This document shows positions 1 to 11,323 of a DNA stretch of 64,000 nucleotides, piece after piece. The DNA is from Fasciolopsis buskii. Taxonomy: Eukaryota; Platyhelminthes; Trematoda; Plagiorchiida; Fasciolidae. The translations under genes were made by a program, and so were the position numbers. Position 1 is the stretch's first letter. Every line of letters starts with the position of its first letter. Under the pieces are notes generated by a model, which was not told the DNA's origin, searched no databases, and saw nothing but the letters and a program-made list of their open reading frames with translations. The stretch lies in assembly GCA_008360955.1 (NCBI GenBank), contig LUCM01005630.1:1-64000 (forward strand), in the 5' to 3' direction.

Positions 1-1484
1 AAAAGTTGAGTTCTAACAGCCGCGAAAAAAGCACATTACTGAAATCCATCGAATCAATACGACAGGGTCAAACTCCGAAGGAAACATTCCGTCTTCCGGC
101 ACACGCACTCCAAGGTAATAGCAAAAAAATCGCATACAAAGAGGAAAACAACCTAGCAGTTATACATATGGAAATCTGTACAGTTAGACTGTGTTTCTTG
201 TGTTGGCTGCAGCAGTATCTTATCTTTTCCCGCCTGTGTAGATCCACTCCCTGTTCCCCTTGGATATTCACTCTTTTTATATAAACGTGTAACTCTGGGG
301 AAAGGCAGCGGCCAGTGAGGCTTGCCTTGCTGTTTAACGCTGATCGATGACGAACGATGATGATCGAAATTTCTTGTAAACACTTCCGCAAAGCGCAATG
401 AGATATTGAAAAGAGTTTCGTGAAATGAATTAATGAGAGTCTTCCTGCCGATGAAGTTGAATAGAGGATGGTTGAGTAAAATTGAGCGTGCATAGTGTGG
501 TGCACGCGGAATTGATGGGAAACGTTGGGCGGTGATAAACGGCAAAGGAAACAACTTCGAGCGCATTATATATTTATGGGCCATTACAATTTCCTAAGAA
601 AAGATTCTGTTATAACGCAAATAAATGTTGCACGGAGTCTCCAAAACATGAATTAAATGCAATGCAGTTTCATAAAGATTTGCCGAAAGAAACTCAGTTC
701 AAATTAAATAAGGCAAAAGTGACTGATGTGAATCGATTGACAGTGAATTATTTTCGTGCACACTAGATATGAATAGGTCATTTTTGTCTCATTCCCGTTT
801 TTCATCTTAACTTGTTACATCTGATCCTCACATTCTCAGTACTCATCATTTGCATGAGGTGCAATTCGATGCACATTTGTTGAACCACGTTCACTGTGGA
901 CTATATGCTCAAGTGATTGATGTGCCATATTTATATTGTGTAAATCCGCACACAGCTCGAAGCTACGGTGCAATCTTCAGATTACCATATATATGCAAAA
1001 TCTTTCTATTGTGTATCTCGGACTACACTGCACCAGCGTTGACTAAAATTGGTCAAACGCGTAAAAATATCGACCATGTTTTAGTGAAGATATGGCCCGA
1101 CTTTTGAGCTCACATCAGAAGGTTGACTGTGAATACAAAGCCATTACAAACCTTACCTTCCGCCTTTGCCGAAGAGCATTCTTCTTGCATGGTTCGTTTT
1201 AGCTCTTGTATCTTATCTTTCAAAAATATAGGACCAAGAATTAAATCCGAGAGTAAAAACTGCATCACTCAACAAATTCACTGTTTCTGTATCACAAACC
1301 ATGTGCATTGGTTGAGCAACATTTTAATGGTTGCTAGACCAGTTAAACATAGTGTACTGCACATTTTAGAAATACAACACGGAAATATCCGACTCACGCC
1401 TTGCCATCGGTTCAGTGAAGTTTACGGGTAACGCGAAATAGCTTCGGATTTCAGTCTAGGGAGAATTTGCTAAATCTGTATCCA
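1..1484. other. Non-coding stretch, nothing assigned
   Basis: Several overlapping open frames of up to about 145 codons lie on the minus strand between positions 68 and 584. None shows a recognisable domain, and they overlap one another in different frames, which is what chance openings do. No repeat or RNA gene is recognised before the SINE that begins near 1485. Confidence 0.4.
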
Positions 1485-1660
1485 GGTCGGCGGTGGCCAA
1501 GCGGATAAGGTAATGGCGTTTGGACGTGAATGTCTTGGGTTCGCATCCTCCTACCACCAGTCAGATTCCCTAATTGACAGCCCTCTGTTGGCCGCGGCCC
1601 CTTCCTGAATAATGATGTACATTCTTATTTCATTAATAAAGGAAGTAAAAAGACAAAAGA
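1485..1660 (+). mobile_element. tRNA-derived SINE, copy 1
   Basis: The head is tRNA-like. It has an RNA polymerase III A box TGGCCAAGCGG at 1494-1504 and a B box GGTTCGCATCC at 1538-1548. The GGTGG near the 5' end can pair with the CCACC that follows the B box, like an acceptor stem. The body continues with a CCTCTGTTGGCCGCGGCC block, CTTCCTGA, and a tail around TGTACATT...ATTTCATTAATAAAGGAAG. The same head, body and tail recur near 15274 and 28806, which makes this a dispersed family and not a functional tRNA gene. The head most resembles a class II (Ser/Leu-like) tRNA, but I could not fold a convincing anticodon arm. Both boxes are intact here. No clear target-site duplication was seen. Confidence 0.85.
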
Positions 1661-4548
1661 TAATGTGCGAAGGATTTCACATAAAAAATAGTTGAATATG
1701 TGCTCATCGGTAAAACTGAACTAAGAATACGATATCTACTTTATTTCCTAATTGCATAAATTTTTCGTTGTTGTGGTCGCTGACGTTATGCTGGAAGCAG
1801 CATTCGTAATATTGTCAATATATAATAAATTAAGTGATCCTGTTGGATGAAATAATGTAAAGATATGGGACCTTAGCTAATTAGACACAAATCAAGCTCA
1901 TTATACTTGCCAGTCAGGAATGCCTACGAACCCAGTTCAAGAGCATGCAGTTAGCATCGGTCTGTTTTGGAAATGTCAAAAAGCGCTTTGTTGGTAAAAG
2001 CAGCTTTTGATTCGGAAACATCGCTCGTCATGTATATTTCACAGAAATGTTCATTTTGCTTTACATTTTAACTTCTTCCAAAACAATATTATTTTGCTTG
2101 CTAAACCAGAAGAGACAAAGTGAAAATAGGAACGAATATTTGTGAGATGTGCAGAACGGCATATTTTACCTTGGTTTCTTGGGCTAGACGCCTCAGCAGA
2201 CTCAAATTATTCTCCACTTAGATGGGCAAAATCAAAACTAGTTTTAATAGACTCCGGGACAGATAAAGTAGAAGACTGAGTGATTTAGGATATTTATAAT
2301 CACAACTTGGTAAAAATTGATTTTTTCTAACTCAATAAGGTGGTTATTTTTTCATGTTTACTAGACGACGTGTGGACAAAAAAGATTCCATGGACCGACG
2401 TGATCATGTTTAGTGCTATCAGGATCACGTTTTGTCTTTCGGTGCAAACTGCTGTTTTATACGGAGTTGAATAAACACCTCCGTTATCGTTAACAACCAT
2501 CGGAAGCATCCAGCAGGTTACTCGGTCTTACGGGGTAGGCGTAATCGAAACCTTCAGAGTTTGGTCCGTTTCTGTGGACAAACCTTTTGAATAACATGAC
2601 TGTTTCAGTGTATGACCTCGACTGGCAATGTGTTAACACCACTGTTCCATCAGGTAAGCAACCTGATGTTATTAACGCTAGTTTGCTTGAGTAAACTCCG
2701 AAAACATTCGGTACACTTATCTCCTAGACGATTCTATAATGAAGCACCTGAAAGACCTCCTTCAATGTATTCTGAGGGATCGTTTCTAACGTGACACTGT
2801 ACTTTAGCGTGAATCACTGATTTTCACAATAATTCGTTACCTGCCATCCTACATGAGTTATTGCCTCATGTGGAATTTTCTTTCCCGATTGATTTTAACT
2901 CCTTTTCCCCAACTAATTTGCATCAAGTTTGTGTCGCACTTAGCAGGCCTCGATGGGATACGCTTTTCCACCACGAAAAACTGTCGTCGAGCTCCCGAAA
3001 ATTACCGAGGACAACTGAGTTTTGATATTGGATTTGACAGGTATTCGGCCCGTCTTTATCCTCTAATCTCAAGTGGCTTTCGTTTAGCGGGCTCCGTTTG
3101 TTTTTACCAGCCTTGGGTCGATAGGGGAAGAACAAACATCTTCAGGACATTTTAGCTACTGATTATACCCTAATTCAGCTATTCCGTCACGTGTCCGAGA
3201 CACACATTTCACACTTGTTTTACTTTAAACCAAGGCAGCTACAAATGACCTACAGAAGAATACTTTACGATGACCACAGTCTGCTAAACGTTGACCAGGG
3301 AAGCTTATTGGCTACAAAAGCCGTTTCGTCGGCGGTGAATACCGTTTCCACCACGTTCATTCTCTCGATTAAGGTGAGCCGTAAAAAGCTCAGTCTAAAC
3401 CAGACTCAGGTCGATAAGACCCAATTTATATGAATGAGCAAAGTTGCACGGAATATACCTGTCGAAAGGACGACTTTTTTCCATTCGTCTTTGGTTTAAT
3501 TAGAAAATAACCACAATTTTTGCAAAAATTTTACAGTGCATGGTGTTGGGAACGAAATGAAAATTTTAAATTCAGCGTACTTGTGTATTCCACTGCCTGT
3601 AAATTACAATTAACGGTAGGAAATGGCAGCTTTTGCATATCAACAATTAGAATCTAACGCTGGGCAAACGAATCTCACGAAACAAAGGGTACGTTGTATA
3701 TTTTGATTTCGAGTTTCGTCGGTTACCGAATGCACTGCAAGTCTTCAATGTTCCCTCTGCTAAGCAATGCCTTCAGGGAGTTTCTTCAACCTAGTGCACG
3801 TTGCCCCTGAGCGAAATGACGAAAATGTTGGTGCCGTTGGCTACCGAACATCAATAAAACAGTTGACAATTTTTAATTGTAAAGAATGAATCATTTCACT
3901 ACAAACAACGAAATAAGGCTACCAATGTTCTGAAAGGTAACTAAGACGTGTTTTCTTTAATCAGTTCATAGCAACGGTGTTATAATGTATTATTTGAAAC
4001 AAATCGATAACTTGGTCTGGTCAGCAATTCCATGTAAGGAAAATTCGTTGTCATTTGTGGAAAGTCACTAAGAACGTAAGCCGTGCAGTAAGTCCATTAT
4101 ATTAGAGGATCCCATCGTTATTAGCGAATTAATAAAGGCGATATCAGACTTGATAATTTTGGTAAAATTCGTTTTTCTGTAAAATAACTCTCAGAAAGTA
4201 AATGCGTTGTCATGAAAACGTACCATAAGGAATGCAAGGTTTAGCGTTGCAGCTAGTTGTCTGAATAATGAATATGGATTTTATCTAATGTCAAGCAACT
4301 CACGGTTATTTAGAAAATGCTTCCTGGTTTGATTAGCCACATCTGAAAGTAGAGATTTGTTTCTCTGTCAAACACATCACGCGTGAAGGGCCAGTTTGTA
4401 AATCCTTCAACAGCCATTACGACCACGAGTAAAACAGCCGGCAATAAATGAGGAAAGTTTACTTCATGGATTGACAAGAAGTGCTAGAAAAAAATATGCT
4501 ATGTAAATTCCTTCCTATTAGAACTAATACCCAGTAGAAAAATTTAAA
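1661..4548. other. Non-coding stretch, nothing assigned
   Basis: AT-rich sequence. Open frames at 2612-2794, 2853-3155 and 3191-3433 (+) encode 60-100 residues without recognisable domains, membrane segments or signal peptides. I see no assignable gene or repeat here. Confidence 0.4.
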
Positions 4549-4850
4549 GCTTCTCACTGGAGTCTCATCTGAATCCGAGGGAGCGTGAATAGACAATAAG
4601 TCCTTTTTAGAATGATATGGTGATTCGTGGTAGCATTTTTGTCGGTCAGGCAAGTCTAACCTCAGAATGAGATTCTACTGAGAAACTAAGAAAGGAGCGC
4701 AGTGCAATAGTATAGGGATGGTTAGACAGAAGAATACTGGGTATGCACACTTGGTGAGCGGCAATTATCGCGAAACCGTTCTTGCGCTTCCTGGGACATT
4801 TTGTCCACCCATTCTTATATAAAATATACTAGTGAGAAGAACAAATCAAA
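4549..4850. repeat. Repeat family R1, copy a (inverted plus tandem junction)
   Basis: Positions about 4549-4655 are the tail of the R1 unit in reverse orientation: CTCACTGGAGTCTCAT, then GGGAGCGTGAAT, then TTGTCGGTCAGGCAAG. From about 4656 the same tail runs forward (GAGATTCTACTGAGAAACTA) and passes straight into the unit head (AGGAGCGCAGTGCAATAGTA, AGGGATGGTTAGACAGAA). The hammerhead-like segment follows at about 4755-4785 and keeps stem II as GCG/CGC before GAAA, although its CTGAAGA is mutated. The copy ends near ATATACTAGTGAGAAGAAC. No ORF of note. The outlines come from visual comparison with copies b, c and d. Confidence 0.75.
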
Positions 4851-7296
4851 AGCCTAAAATGTTGACTCATCAAACGACGATTTGGCTACATGAGAATGCA
4901 AGACATAAACTGGTGCAAGAAACAAACAACGTCTGCTGTTTAGGCCAATGCGATGGAAATAACAACGCAATTCACTATTGTTTCCTTTCCATGTAGTGAA
5001 GCCGTGCTCGTCACTAGAGCGCAAAACTTGTGTTGCGGAACGAAACCTAAAGGTAAATAAAAACAACGCAGTCAGCTGAACCCTGAAGAACACGAATCCA
5101 ATTATCAAAGTAATGCAATGATGGTACCGTCAGGTGTGACGCAAGAACATGGATTTTTCGCTTATTGCACTAACCACAAACGAAAATACTCTCCGTGGAA
5201 ATGAGCGAGACTGCCCCGAAAGCAGAACCATTTACCTATTTCAAAATGGATAGTTCCAATGAATATTACAGGTTTACTGAGGAGTCTTGGAGAACAACCC
5301 CGTATAAATAACCTCACTCTGGAAATACGTCGAGAAAATGGGTGACTTTGTTCCCACTAATGGTATCCGGGGGTAGAAGCTGATCACAAGCGATCTACTT
5401 GTTATTTCTGTTGCTGAAAGCAATTTTATGCATAACTCCACATTTTACACCGTCTGGTAAACATGTCTGTTTTTCAATGATTAATGGAAACGGAGAACCT
5501 AGGAACACCAAACAGATGATGCTGTTATAGAGGCAAGATCAGTTCCTCCGATGATGGAGTTTCGACTTTTTTGTGAACCCAGGATATCGACAGGTCTTTC
5601 GATCGTTGTCTGATAAACTATGAAATAAAGATAGCAACTTATATTTGAAAATGCAAATCACATCGAATGAACCTTCGTGAAAATCCATCAGTTCACACAA
5701 ATATATAAAACTAACTTATAGATATGGAACCTCTGTAAATGCGGTGCCGCGTGAATAAGCTCGATTCCAGTGAGTTTTGACCATTTGAATAGGAGTGGGT
5801 ATTTTATGAACCATTTAGGATTGGGATTCAGCTTCCAGGAAAAGAAACCTAATATTCGTAAAGTTGCAAAATAAATGCAGTTAAGTAACAGATATTTTGA
5901 TACTTTCTTGAGCAACCCTTCTTTTAGTTATCATGTTACGAGAATGTGGTGAGTTACAATTTCCACTAGATAGGAAATGGTGAAACGGCGCCCGCGAAAC
6001 TCCGTTTCGCTGAAACGTGTGACCAAAAGGTCTACAAGGCAAGGAAACAGTACACATAACAGTGACGGATTCGATGAGGTCTTTTAGTAAGGAAATATGA
6101 GATTCTGCAAGTGAACAGGTAGTAAATTTTACAAATGTTGCTTAATTGTTAGGGTAAATATGTGACGATATAATGTACAATGAAATAATATTGTTATACT
6201 GATGCAAATGCTCATCAACATGGGCGCATCCACCGCTGCAGTTTTGTCCACGTTTGCCGAAGTTTACAGTCAAAATCTAAACCGGAATTCAGTCCCATCA
6301 AAGAACTTTCAAATTTCGTATGTCAGTCATTCTACGTTGTCATTAAATCCCTTCAAGTACGACGTAATCATTCCGGACTGACAATGGATCTGTAATTGTT
6401 CTAAAAATGTAAAGCACATTTTTAATAACTCGCACATGGTGGGCAAGAATTTGTGTCATTTATAAACGATTCAATGTTAAGAGAGGTCAGCAAGGCATCA
6501 GTAATCAATTACCATGGATTCGGGTTCCTCTGTAATTGGCCACCTACCTTAGCCTCATTTTAGTTTGTGGTAATTAAAAGAGCGTTCCTAATATTTATTA
6601 AGAAAATCACCTGCTTAGTTCTGGGCATTTACATTGAATCTTGCATGCGGTTTGCTCATTGAACACTCTAAGATGAAACTCAGGCACTGTACTTGGTTTA
6701 GTCCGTTAACTACTCAAAGCTTGCGACCCGAACACTATAGATGAAGACATTGTTTGAAATGATTTAGAGTAATGGCCTCACGTTGTTGTTCATTCAGAAT
6801 GTCACCGTAAACTGGTATATTTTTAAGTATTTTAAAACAACAGTGTTTACATATGTTCATAATTTAAGAGTACCTCGACGTGTTAACAGCATGATTACAT
6901 CGCAATTGGGACGTCTGTGAATCACTGGGCTAAGCCAAACAACGTCTGTTCCTCACGAACCGCGTAATCAACAGACAATGTAAGTACTTACACTTCTCAA
7001 TTCAGGCTGCTAATTTACTGCGAGTTTTGCTTAAATAATCAAGCTTATTTATGAAGCACATTTTTATCGGACGCGTGTACACAAAGTGATGTATCAAGCC
7101 ATCCAATGTTACTTTGACGTAATCAGCTATAACGTGTTCCCTTGTTGCACCCGTACCATGTATCTACTGTAACATTGGCCAGGATAATTCAAAACCAGTT
7201 CAAAATTAATCAATTTCATATCAGAATTATATGCAGTTTGCTAAAGATAAGCTTCCATTTTATAAGGCTATTCAGGTATACCCCTGCTCATGAATT
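4851..7296. other. Non-coding stretch, nothing assigned
   Basis: AT-rich sequence upstream of the Penelope-like element. No ORF above 85 codons has a recognisable domain. I looked for a PLE terminal repeat here resembling the motifs at 28.4 and 62.1 kb and did not find one. Confidence 0.4.
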
Positions 7297-7508
7297 ATGA
7301 AACAGTGCTTGCGTAAACAATGCAACTTAAAGTGCAAGATCAAGTGTGCCCCTGAAGACGGAGCATATTCCAGACACATGAAAATGAAATCGCAATCAAT
7401 TAAACGATATTTCCGAACTCTCTTGACCTTATTCAGAAACGATATAAGAAGTTTACAAATATGGGTGAGGAAGGGATTTGTGGTGTTAATTGTTTTGTTG
7501 TCTAGGGT
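7297..7508 (+). pseudogene. Possible disrupted N-terminal extension of the PLE ORF
   Basis: This stretch directly precedes the Penelope-like RT frame. It is open in another frame (through about 7542), while the RT frame itself carries a TAG at 7503-7505. Lysine/arginine-rich sequence followed by WVRKGFVVLIVLLS lies where PLE proteins normally have their N-terminal region. That suggests the original N terminus continues here and has been broken by a frameshift and a stop. Similarity to PLE N termini is weak, so this is inferred mainly from position. Confidence 0.3.
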
Positions 7509-8831
7509 TTGTATTGGGACGGGGGTGGGCCAAGGGAGTTGAAGCACAACCACAAATCGAGTTTATCCCCGTCATCACAAATGGAAATGCAAGCATTTAA
7601 ATCAACTTTGGTGAACACTTTCTATCAATATCATGGCGCTAGACATACAACGAGTGGGTTATTAAAACCAGAACATAAGAGACGGTTAACAGAACTGCAG
7701 AAAAATGCTGACATCCTGTTATCAAGACCAGATAAGGGTGCAGGCATAGTTCTCCTGAACAGGTCTGACTATGTAACGAAAATGGAAGCCATTCTGAATG
7801 ACAAATCTAAATTTGCAAAAATGGCGAAGGGGAATGATAAGACGCATCAGATAGAAAAATCGTTGCCTAGTATCTTGAGACGACTAAGACAAAGGGATAT
7901 CAGAGATTCGACGACATTCGAACAAATTCGGCCTACGGGAACTACTATTCCGAGATTGTACGGCCTACCCAAATTACATAAAAATGGAGTACCTATGAGG
8001 CCTATTCTCGACATGTGCAATTCGCCGTACCATGCTGTGGCAAAATGGTTAGCTAGGTTACTGGAACCCGTCAGACAGAAGGTAGCAAAACATAGTCTCA
8101 AAGACACATTTGAGCTTATCGATTCCGTAAAAGAACTAAATATGAAGGGACGAAGGATGCTTTCTTTAGACGTCACCGCCCTTTTTGCCAACGTTGCGAT
8201 CACTGGGACAATCGAATACCTCTGTGACTACATCGAGAACAATGGCTTAGCGACAAGTCTTCCGATAGCAGACTTGAAACAACTATTGTTCTTTTGTACC
8301 TACAACGTCCAATTTAAATTCAAAAATCAAATTTACCGTCAAAAGGACGGCGTAGCGATGGGATCCCCACTCGGTCCGCTACTAGCTGACATTTTTACGG
8401 CAAAGCTGGAACGTGGACCACTCGAGTCGTCAATACAATCGCTCTACCTATACAAGCGTTATGTGGATGACATCTTCTATGTACTCAACCCCTCGACGAA
8501 AACTAAACAACTGTTGAATGTGTTCAACTCGGCTCACGCAAATTTGAAATTCACAACAGAGATGGAGCTGAACAGTGAAATAGCTTTCTTAGATGTACGA
8601 CTAAGTCGTCGAGAAGACGGCTCAATTCGGCGATCAGTACAAAGGAAAGCCACATGGAATGGGCAATACATCAACTTCCACAGCTTTGTACCTCTTAGTG
8701 TGAAGAGGAACTTAATTAGATGTCTGATTGCTAGGACAAAAAGAATATGCACAGAAGATACCGTGGTGCGACTTGTACACTCACCGAGCACATTTGCTGT
8801 CGTTCGGTCTGTTGTAGGTGAACTTGCATAA
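7509..8831 (+). CDS. Penelope-like element reverse transcriptase, nearly intact, endonuclease missing
   Basis: An open frame of 440 codons encodes the RT of a Penelope-like retroelement, an enzyme that copies element RNA into DNA at the target site. Motifs by residue: SRPDKGAG (72-79), IPRLYGLPKLHK (147-158), MRPI (163-166), motif A SLDVTALFANV (219-229, catalytic Asp221), motif B GVAMGSPLGPLLADIF (281-296), catalytic YVDDIF (318-323), FLDVRL (360-365) and the thumb-proximal TWNGQY (382-387). All three catalytic aspartates are present. The frame is bounded upstream by TAG at 7503; the first ATG is at 7581 (residue 25), so residues 1-24 may not be translated. After about residue 418 (TEDTV) the similarity ends, and the last residues do not look like a PLE thumb. 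No GIY-YIG domain was found downstream, although family members usually run to about 700-850 residues. This is the youngest-looking element in the window, but it is probably unable to move by itself. Confidence 0.9.
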   Translation: MYWDGGGPRELKHNHKSSLSPSSQMEMQAFKSTLVNTFYQYHGARHTTSGLLKPEHKRRLTELQKNADILLSRPDKGAGIVLLNRSDYVTKMEAILNDKSKFAKMAKGNDKTHQIEKSLPSILRRLRQRDIRDSTTFEQIRPTGTTIPRLYGLPKLHKNGVPMRPILDMCNSPYHAVAKWLARLLEPVRQKVAKHSLKDTFELIDSVKELNMKGRRMLSLDVTALFANVAITGTIEYLCDYIENNGLATSLPIADLKQLLFFCTYNVQFKFKNQIYRQKDGVAMGSPLGPLLADIFTAKLERGPLESSIQSLYLYKRYVDDIFYVLNPSTKTKQLLNVFNSAHANLKFTTEMELNSEIAFLDVRLSRREDGSIRRSVQRKATWNGQYINFHSFVPLSVKRNLIRCLIARTKRICTEDTVVRLVHSPSTFAVVRSVVGELA

Positions 8832-9183
8832 ACTCGAAGCTGTTCACAATGTTTCATTCGAAATAGTCCACTAATGGCTAGTATCTTCTTGTATATGTGA
8901 GACCCGACTAACTTGCCGGCAGTGCAGCCCAAACTCCAACTGCTCTTATTGAAATGCATCCTAATCTTATTCTTACATACTTATATATTTACTGGTGACC
9001 TATTTTAAAGAGCCATAAATTATTGCTTATTTTGACTCTTTTTCGTCTAGTTTGTTAAATGTTTACTAACCAGAATATCCATCTATTCAAACAATGTTGT
9101 TACTGTATTTCGGTTTCTTGAACTTGCGCATTCATTTTGAAAAGAACAAAATTCAAAACACATGGTCGAGTCGTTTTTCGATT
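8832..9183. other. Expected PLE thumb/endonuclease region, not recognisable
   Basis: A complete PLE would continue here with its thumb and GIY-YIG endonuclease. Translation in three frames shows short blocks only and no convincing match. Either the element is 3'-truncated just after 8760 or this part was replaced. Confidence 0.4.
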
Positions 9184-9435
9184 TCAGTGTTTTAGTCTTC
9201 CGGATCTATTCACCAGATAGCCCAGATGTCTGCCTGAAGTGATCCCATTAGATTCTTTGTTGTATTTCAATTCGTCCCATATGGTTGGCTGAACTTCTCC
9301 AAAGGTCAAACACACTAGTTCAACTAGGTCAATTGTCCTTGTTGTCGAATTGCCAAAGGCATGTATGGGCTTCAGAGAAATTCCCTCAAGAAAGAGGTTT
9401 AGAGTTGACGTAATTGGATAAGATTTCGAATTCAC
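9184..9435 (-). pseudogene. Ty3/gypsy aspartic-protease region fragment
   Basis: An 83-codon minus-strand frame resembles the region just after the catalytic Asp of Ty3/gypsy retroviral-type proteases. It reads LNLF...KPIHAFGNSTTRTIDL, which fits the usual 'I.tyG...l.ldlg' segment, and then GITSGRHLGYLVNRSGRL, which fits the 'iiGaDFLr.fgllVd...rrL' segment with the conserved GADF lost. The DTGA motif itself is not visible upstream. The frame is isolated: no gag or RT in the same orientation was found next to it. The 53.2-kb minus-strand fragment appears to be the same domain from a related lineage, distinct from the gypsy element at 56.4 kb. Confidence 0.4.
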
Positions 9436-10159
9436 CTGTGCTTATGCATTGGTGACTCGTTCCACTGGATGCTAAGAGTTATCTCCTGGTAGGTTTAAAG
9501 TCGGGTTTGGTCGAAAAAAAACAAGTTTACCGTTACACTCATGAGCACACACAGAGGACAATGGGTAAGAAGTCAGTTAACGTCCAAGCAGAACTAACAT
9601 TCGAGTAACGCTTAGAGAGCCCCCGTGATAATCCAAAGCGAACCAGGCCGTGGTTTCCGTTTTAATATTTTAAACAAATTAATCAGTCTAGAGTAATTCG
9701 AACTCAGTAATGTCCGATTTATGAGAAATGGTAGAAAGAACTGAATCGATAAACTAACAGGTGATAGGAGGTGCAAAACTAGAAAAATATCTAAAAACGA
9801 ATAAGACGTGAGATTGAGAATGTCAGGGTTTGGTTTATATTTTTCAGATCTTCAAACGGTGCCCTTAAAACCTGACCGGGATTTTTGATGGGCATTGCTG
9901 AGTTTGGTCAGTGTCTAGTATCTCTGTCCACAGTTAACTTAGATTCAAACTGGTTACTGCCGCTCAAAGGCGTTGTTTGTATAATTGACTCAACTCACAG
10001 CGGTCCATGTCCGTTCGGAATACTTTAAAAACCACCTCTCAGTCAAGAAGCGCTGGCTGTTGGACCAATATCAGACGTATCCTGTGAAAATTCTATGAAA
10101 CATGGCTTTCTAGGAGCGCGTCGCGCCAATCATTCGATAATGCGTATGATCGCTACAGT
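9436..10159. other. Unassigned spacer between two LTR-element remnants
   Basis: No ORF or repeat is recognised. The position between a gypsy protease scrap and a BEL/Pao integrase remnant suggests further decayed LTR-element sequence, but nothing readable supports this. Confidence 0.35.
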
Positions 10160-10360
10160 CACTAAGCCATCATCCGAATTTGCGGTGCACTCAGTGACTC
10201 CGATCGACGAAATACCTTGCGGTGAGACTCCAGTAACGAGTAATGCCACAAACCTTGACTTAGAGATGTTTTCCAAGTTTGTTCATATCTGTCATTTCTG
10301 TAAAAGTTGTGAATATTTATTGGTCGGCCGTTTAATGTCAGATGGTTGGCTTGCATCTAT
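10160..10360 (-). pseudogene. BEL/Pao integrase C-terminal fragment
   Basis: A minus-strand frame reads QANHLTLNGRPINIHNFYRN. It matches the BEL/Pao integrase segment 'e.ilN.RPit.vs.dp.d...ltpnhll', where the asparagine of LNGRPI is near-universal. It lies 230-450 bp downstream, in the same orientation, of the integrase core fragment at 10590-10930, which is about the expected distance. The intervening sequence (HxGG/WERLIR region) is not readable. Stops and frameshifts show that it is dead. Confidence 0.5.
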
Positions 10361-10589
10361 GGCTGAACTATTTTCTAAAATTCCGAAAAATTGCATTCTA
10401 TTATAAGCAAATCGATCGATTTGAGTACTCTTGAACCACCTAAATCCCAAGTGACGTGTACTAATGGCCATCCATTCACTTTACGTTTGCATTCTTAGTG
10501 CTTGACCAATAACTGACTGCTCGCCACAGATTGAAATCAGAACACATCTGAGTGAATGCAGTATGTTTCTGTATGTTCCTTCCTGGTGT

Positions 10590-10930
10590 TTAGAGTAAAG
10601 AGGGTGAAGTGCTATTCCGTTGTTCACTGCAGAGACTCACTCGAAATCTTGCTAGTGGGCCAGTTTCTATTGCATTTCTCACTTCACGTTCGGTTCCGAT
10701 AAGATTACTTCCATTGTCAGAGAAAATCTCCAACGAAACTCTTCTTCTTGACATGAACTTCGAAAGCTCCAAACTAAAGGAGTTTGTGCTTAAACAGTCA
10801 GATATTTCTAAATACATTGCACGAATATGGAGGAGTGGAAATCGAATTCGAATCGTTTTTCGGTCTCATAATCATAACTTTTATAGTATTTCCTGCAACA
10901 TTTTGGAAATGTATTAGAAGTAATCGATTT
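10590..10930 (-). pseudogene. BEL/Pao integrase catalytic core fragment
   Basis: The minus strand encodes LLHIRAMYLEISDCLSTNSF, then FMSRRRVSLEIF, then SDNGSNLIGTEREVR. This is the BEL/Pao integrase signature 'iRAvHlEi..slsTdsFl.alrrFi.rRG.P..i.SDNGtNfvGaerEl', including the second catalytic Asp in SDNG. It continues to LCSEQRN, after which the expected FNPPAAPHFGG is not conserved. The readable region is interrupted upstream (above about 10920). The enzyme would insert BEL/Pao cDNA into the genome, but this copy is a remnant. No long terminal repeats were identified around it. Confidence 0.75.
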
Positions 10931-10995
10931 ATGTCAAAAATTCTCAAAATTTGTCCACGGTTTTTTCTTAACAGAGTATATTATTGCTTTGGAAA

Positions 10996-11046
10996 ATTAG
11001 ATTCAGTTATACAATCATCTTGGATGACAGTATAACTGAATCTAAT
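10996..11046. repeat. Perfect 17-bp inverted repeat (hairpin)
   Basis: ATTAGATTCAGTTATAC at 10996-11012 is the exact reverse complement of GTATAACTGAATCTAAT at 11030-11046. The 17-nt spacer holds a second inverted pair, TCATC and GATGA around TTG, separated from the long stem by AA/CA. The two parts together would form an imperfect 22-bp stem. It lies just upstream, in minus-strand sense, of the BEL/Pao integrase core. Function unknown. Confidence 0.9.
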
Positions 11047-11323
11047 ACTCGAAATGTTGTGAGAATATGCCTCTGTTTCACAGAAATTCCCGGGAGTGCA
11101 TTTCGCTGTTCTTCTAGGAATTATTGCGTCTCCCCTCTTGCTTAACTTTGCAATCTCACGGGTAATAAATAATGCTTTAGGGGATTTTCAGGATTCGGAC
11201 TTCCAAATGACGAGAAGTTGTAGGACCAACATTAGGGAGACGACCTGATGTGATTTTCCAAGTCGTCAGATTATTTCAAACGTGAGTTACACAAAGCCGG
11301 GGGCTGCAGCCACATTCGGCATG

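Noticed and set aside
1485..1560. Functional tRNA gene
   Set aside because: A and B boxes are present, but the head is followed by a shared SINE body and tail found at three loci, and no proper anticodon arm could be drawn.
8534..8959. 141-codon minus-strand ORF
   Set aside because: Antisense shadow of the Penelope-like RT ORF.
10095..10406. 103-codon plus-strand ORF
   Set aside because: Antisense to the BEL/Pao integrase C-terminal remnant; no domain of its own.
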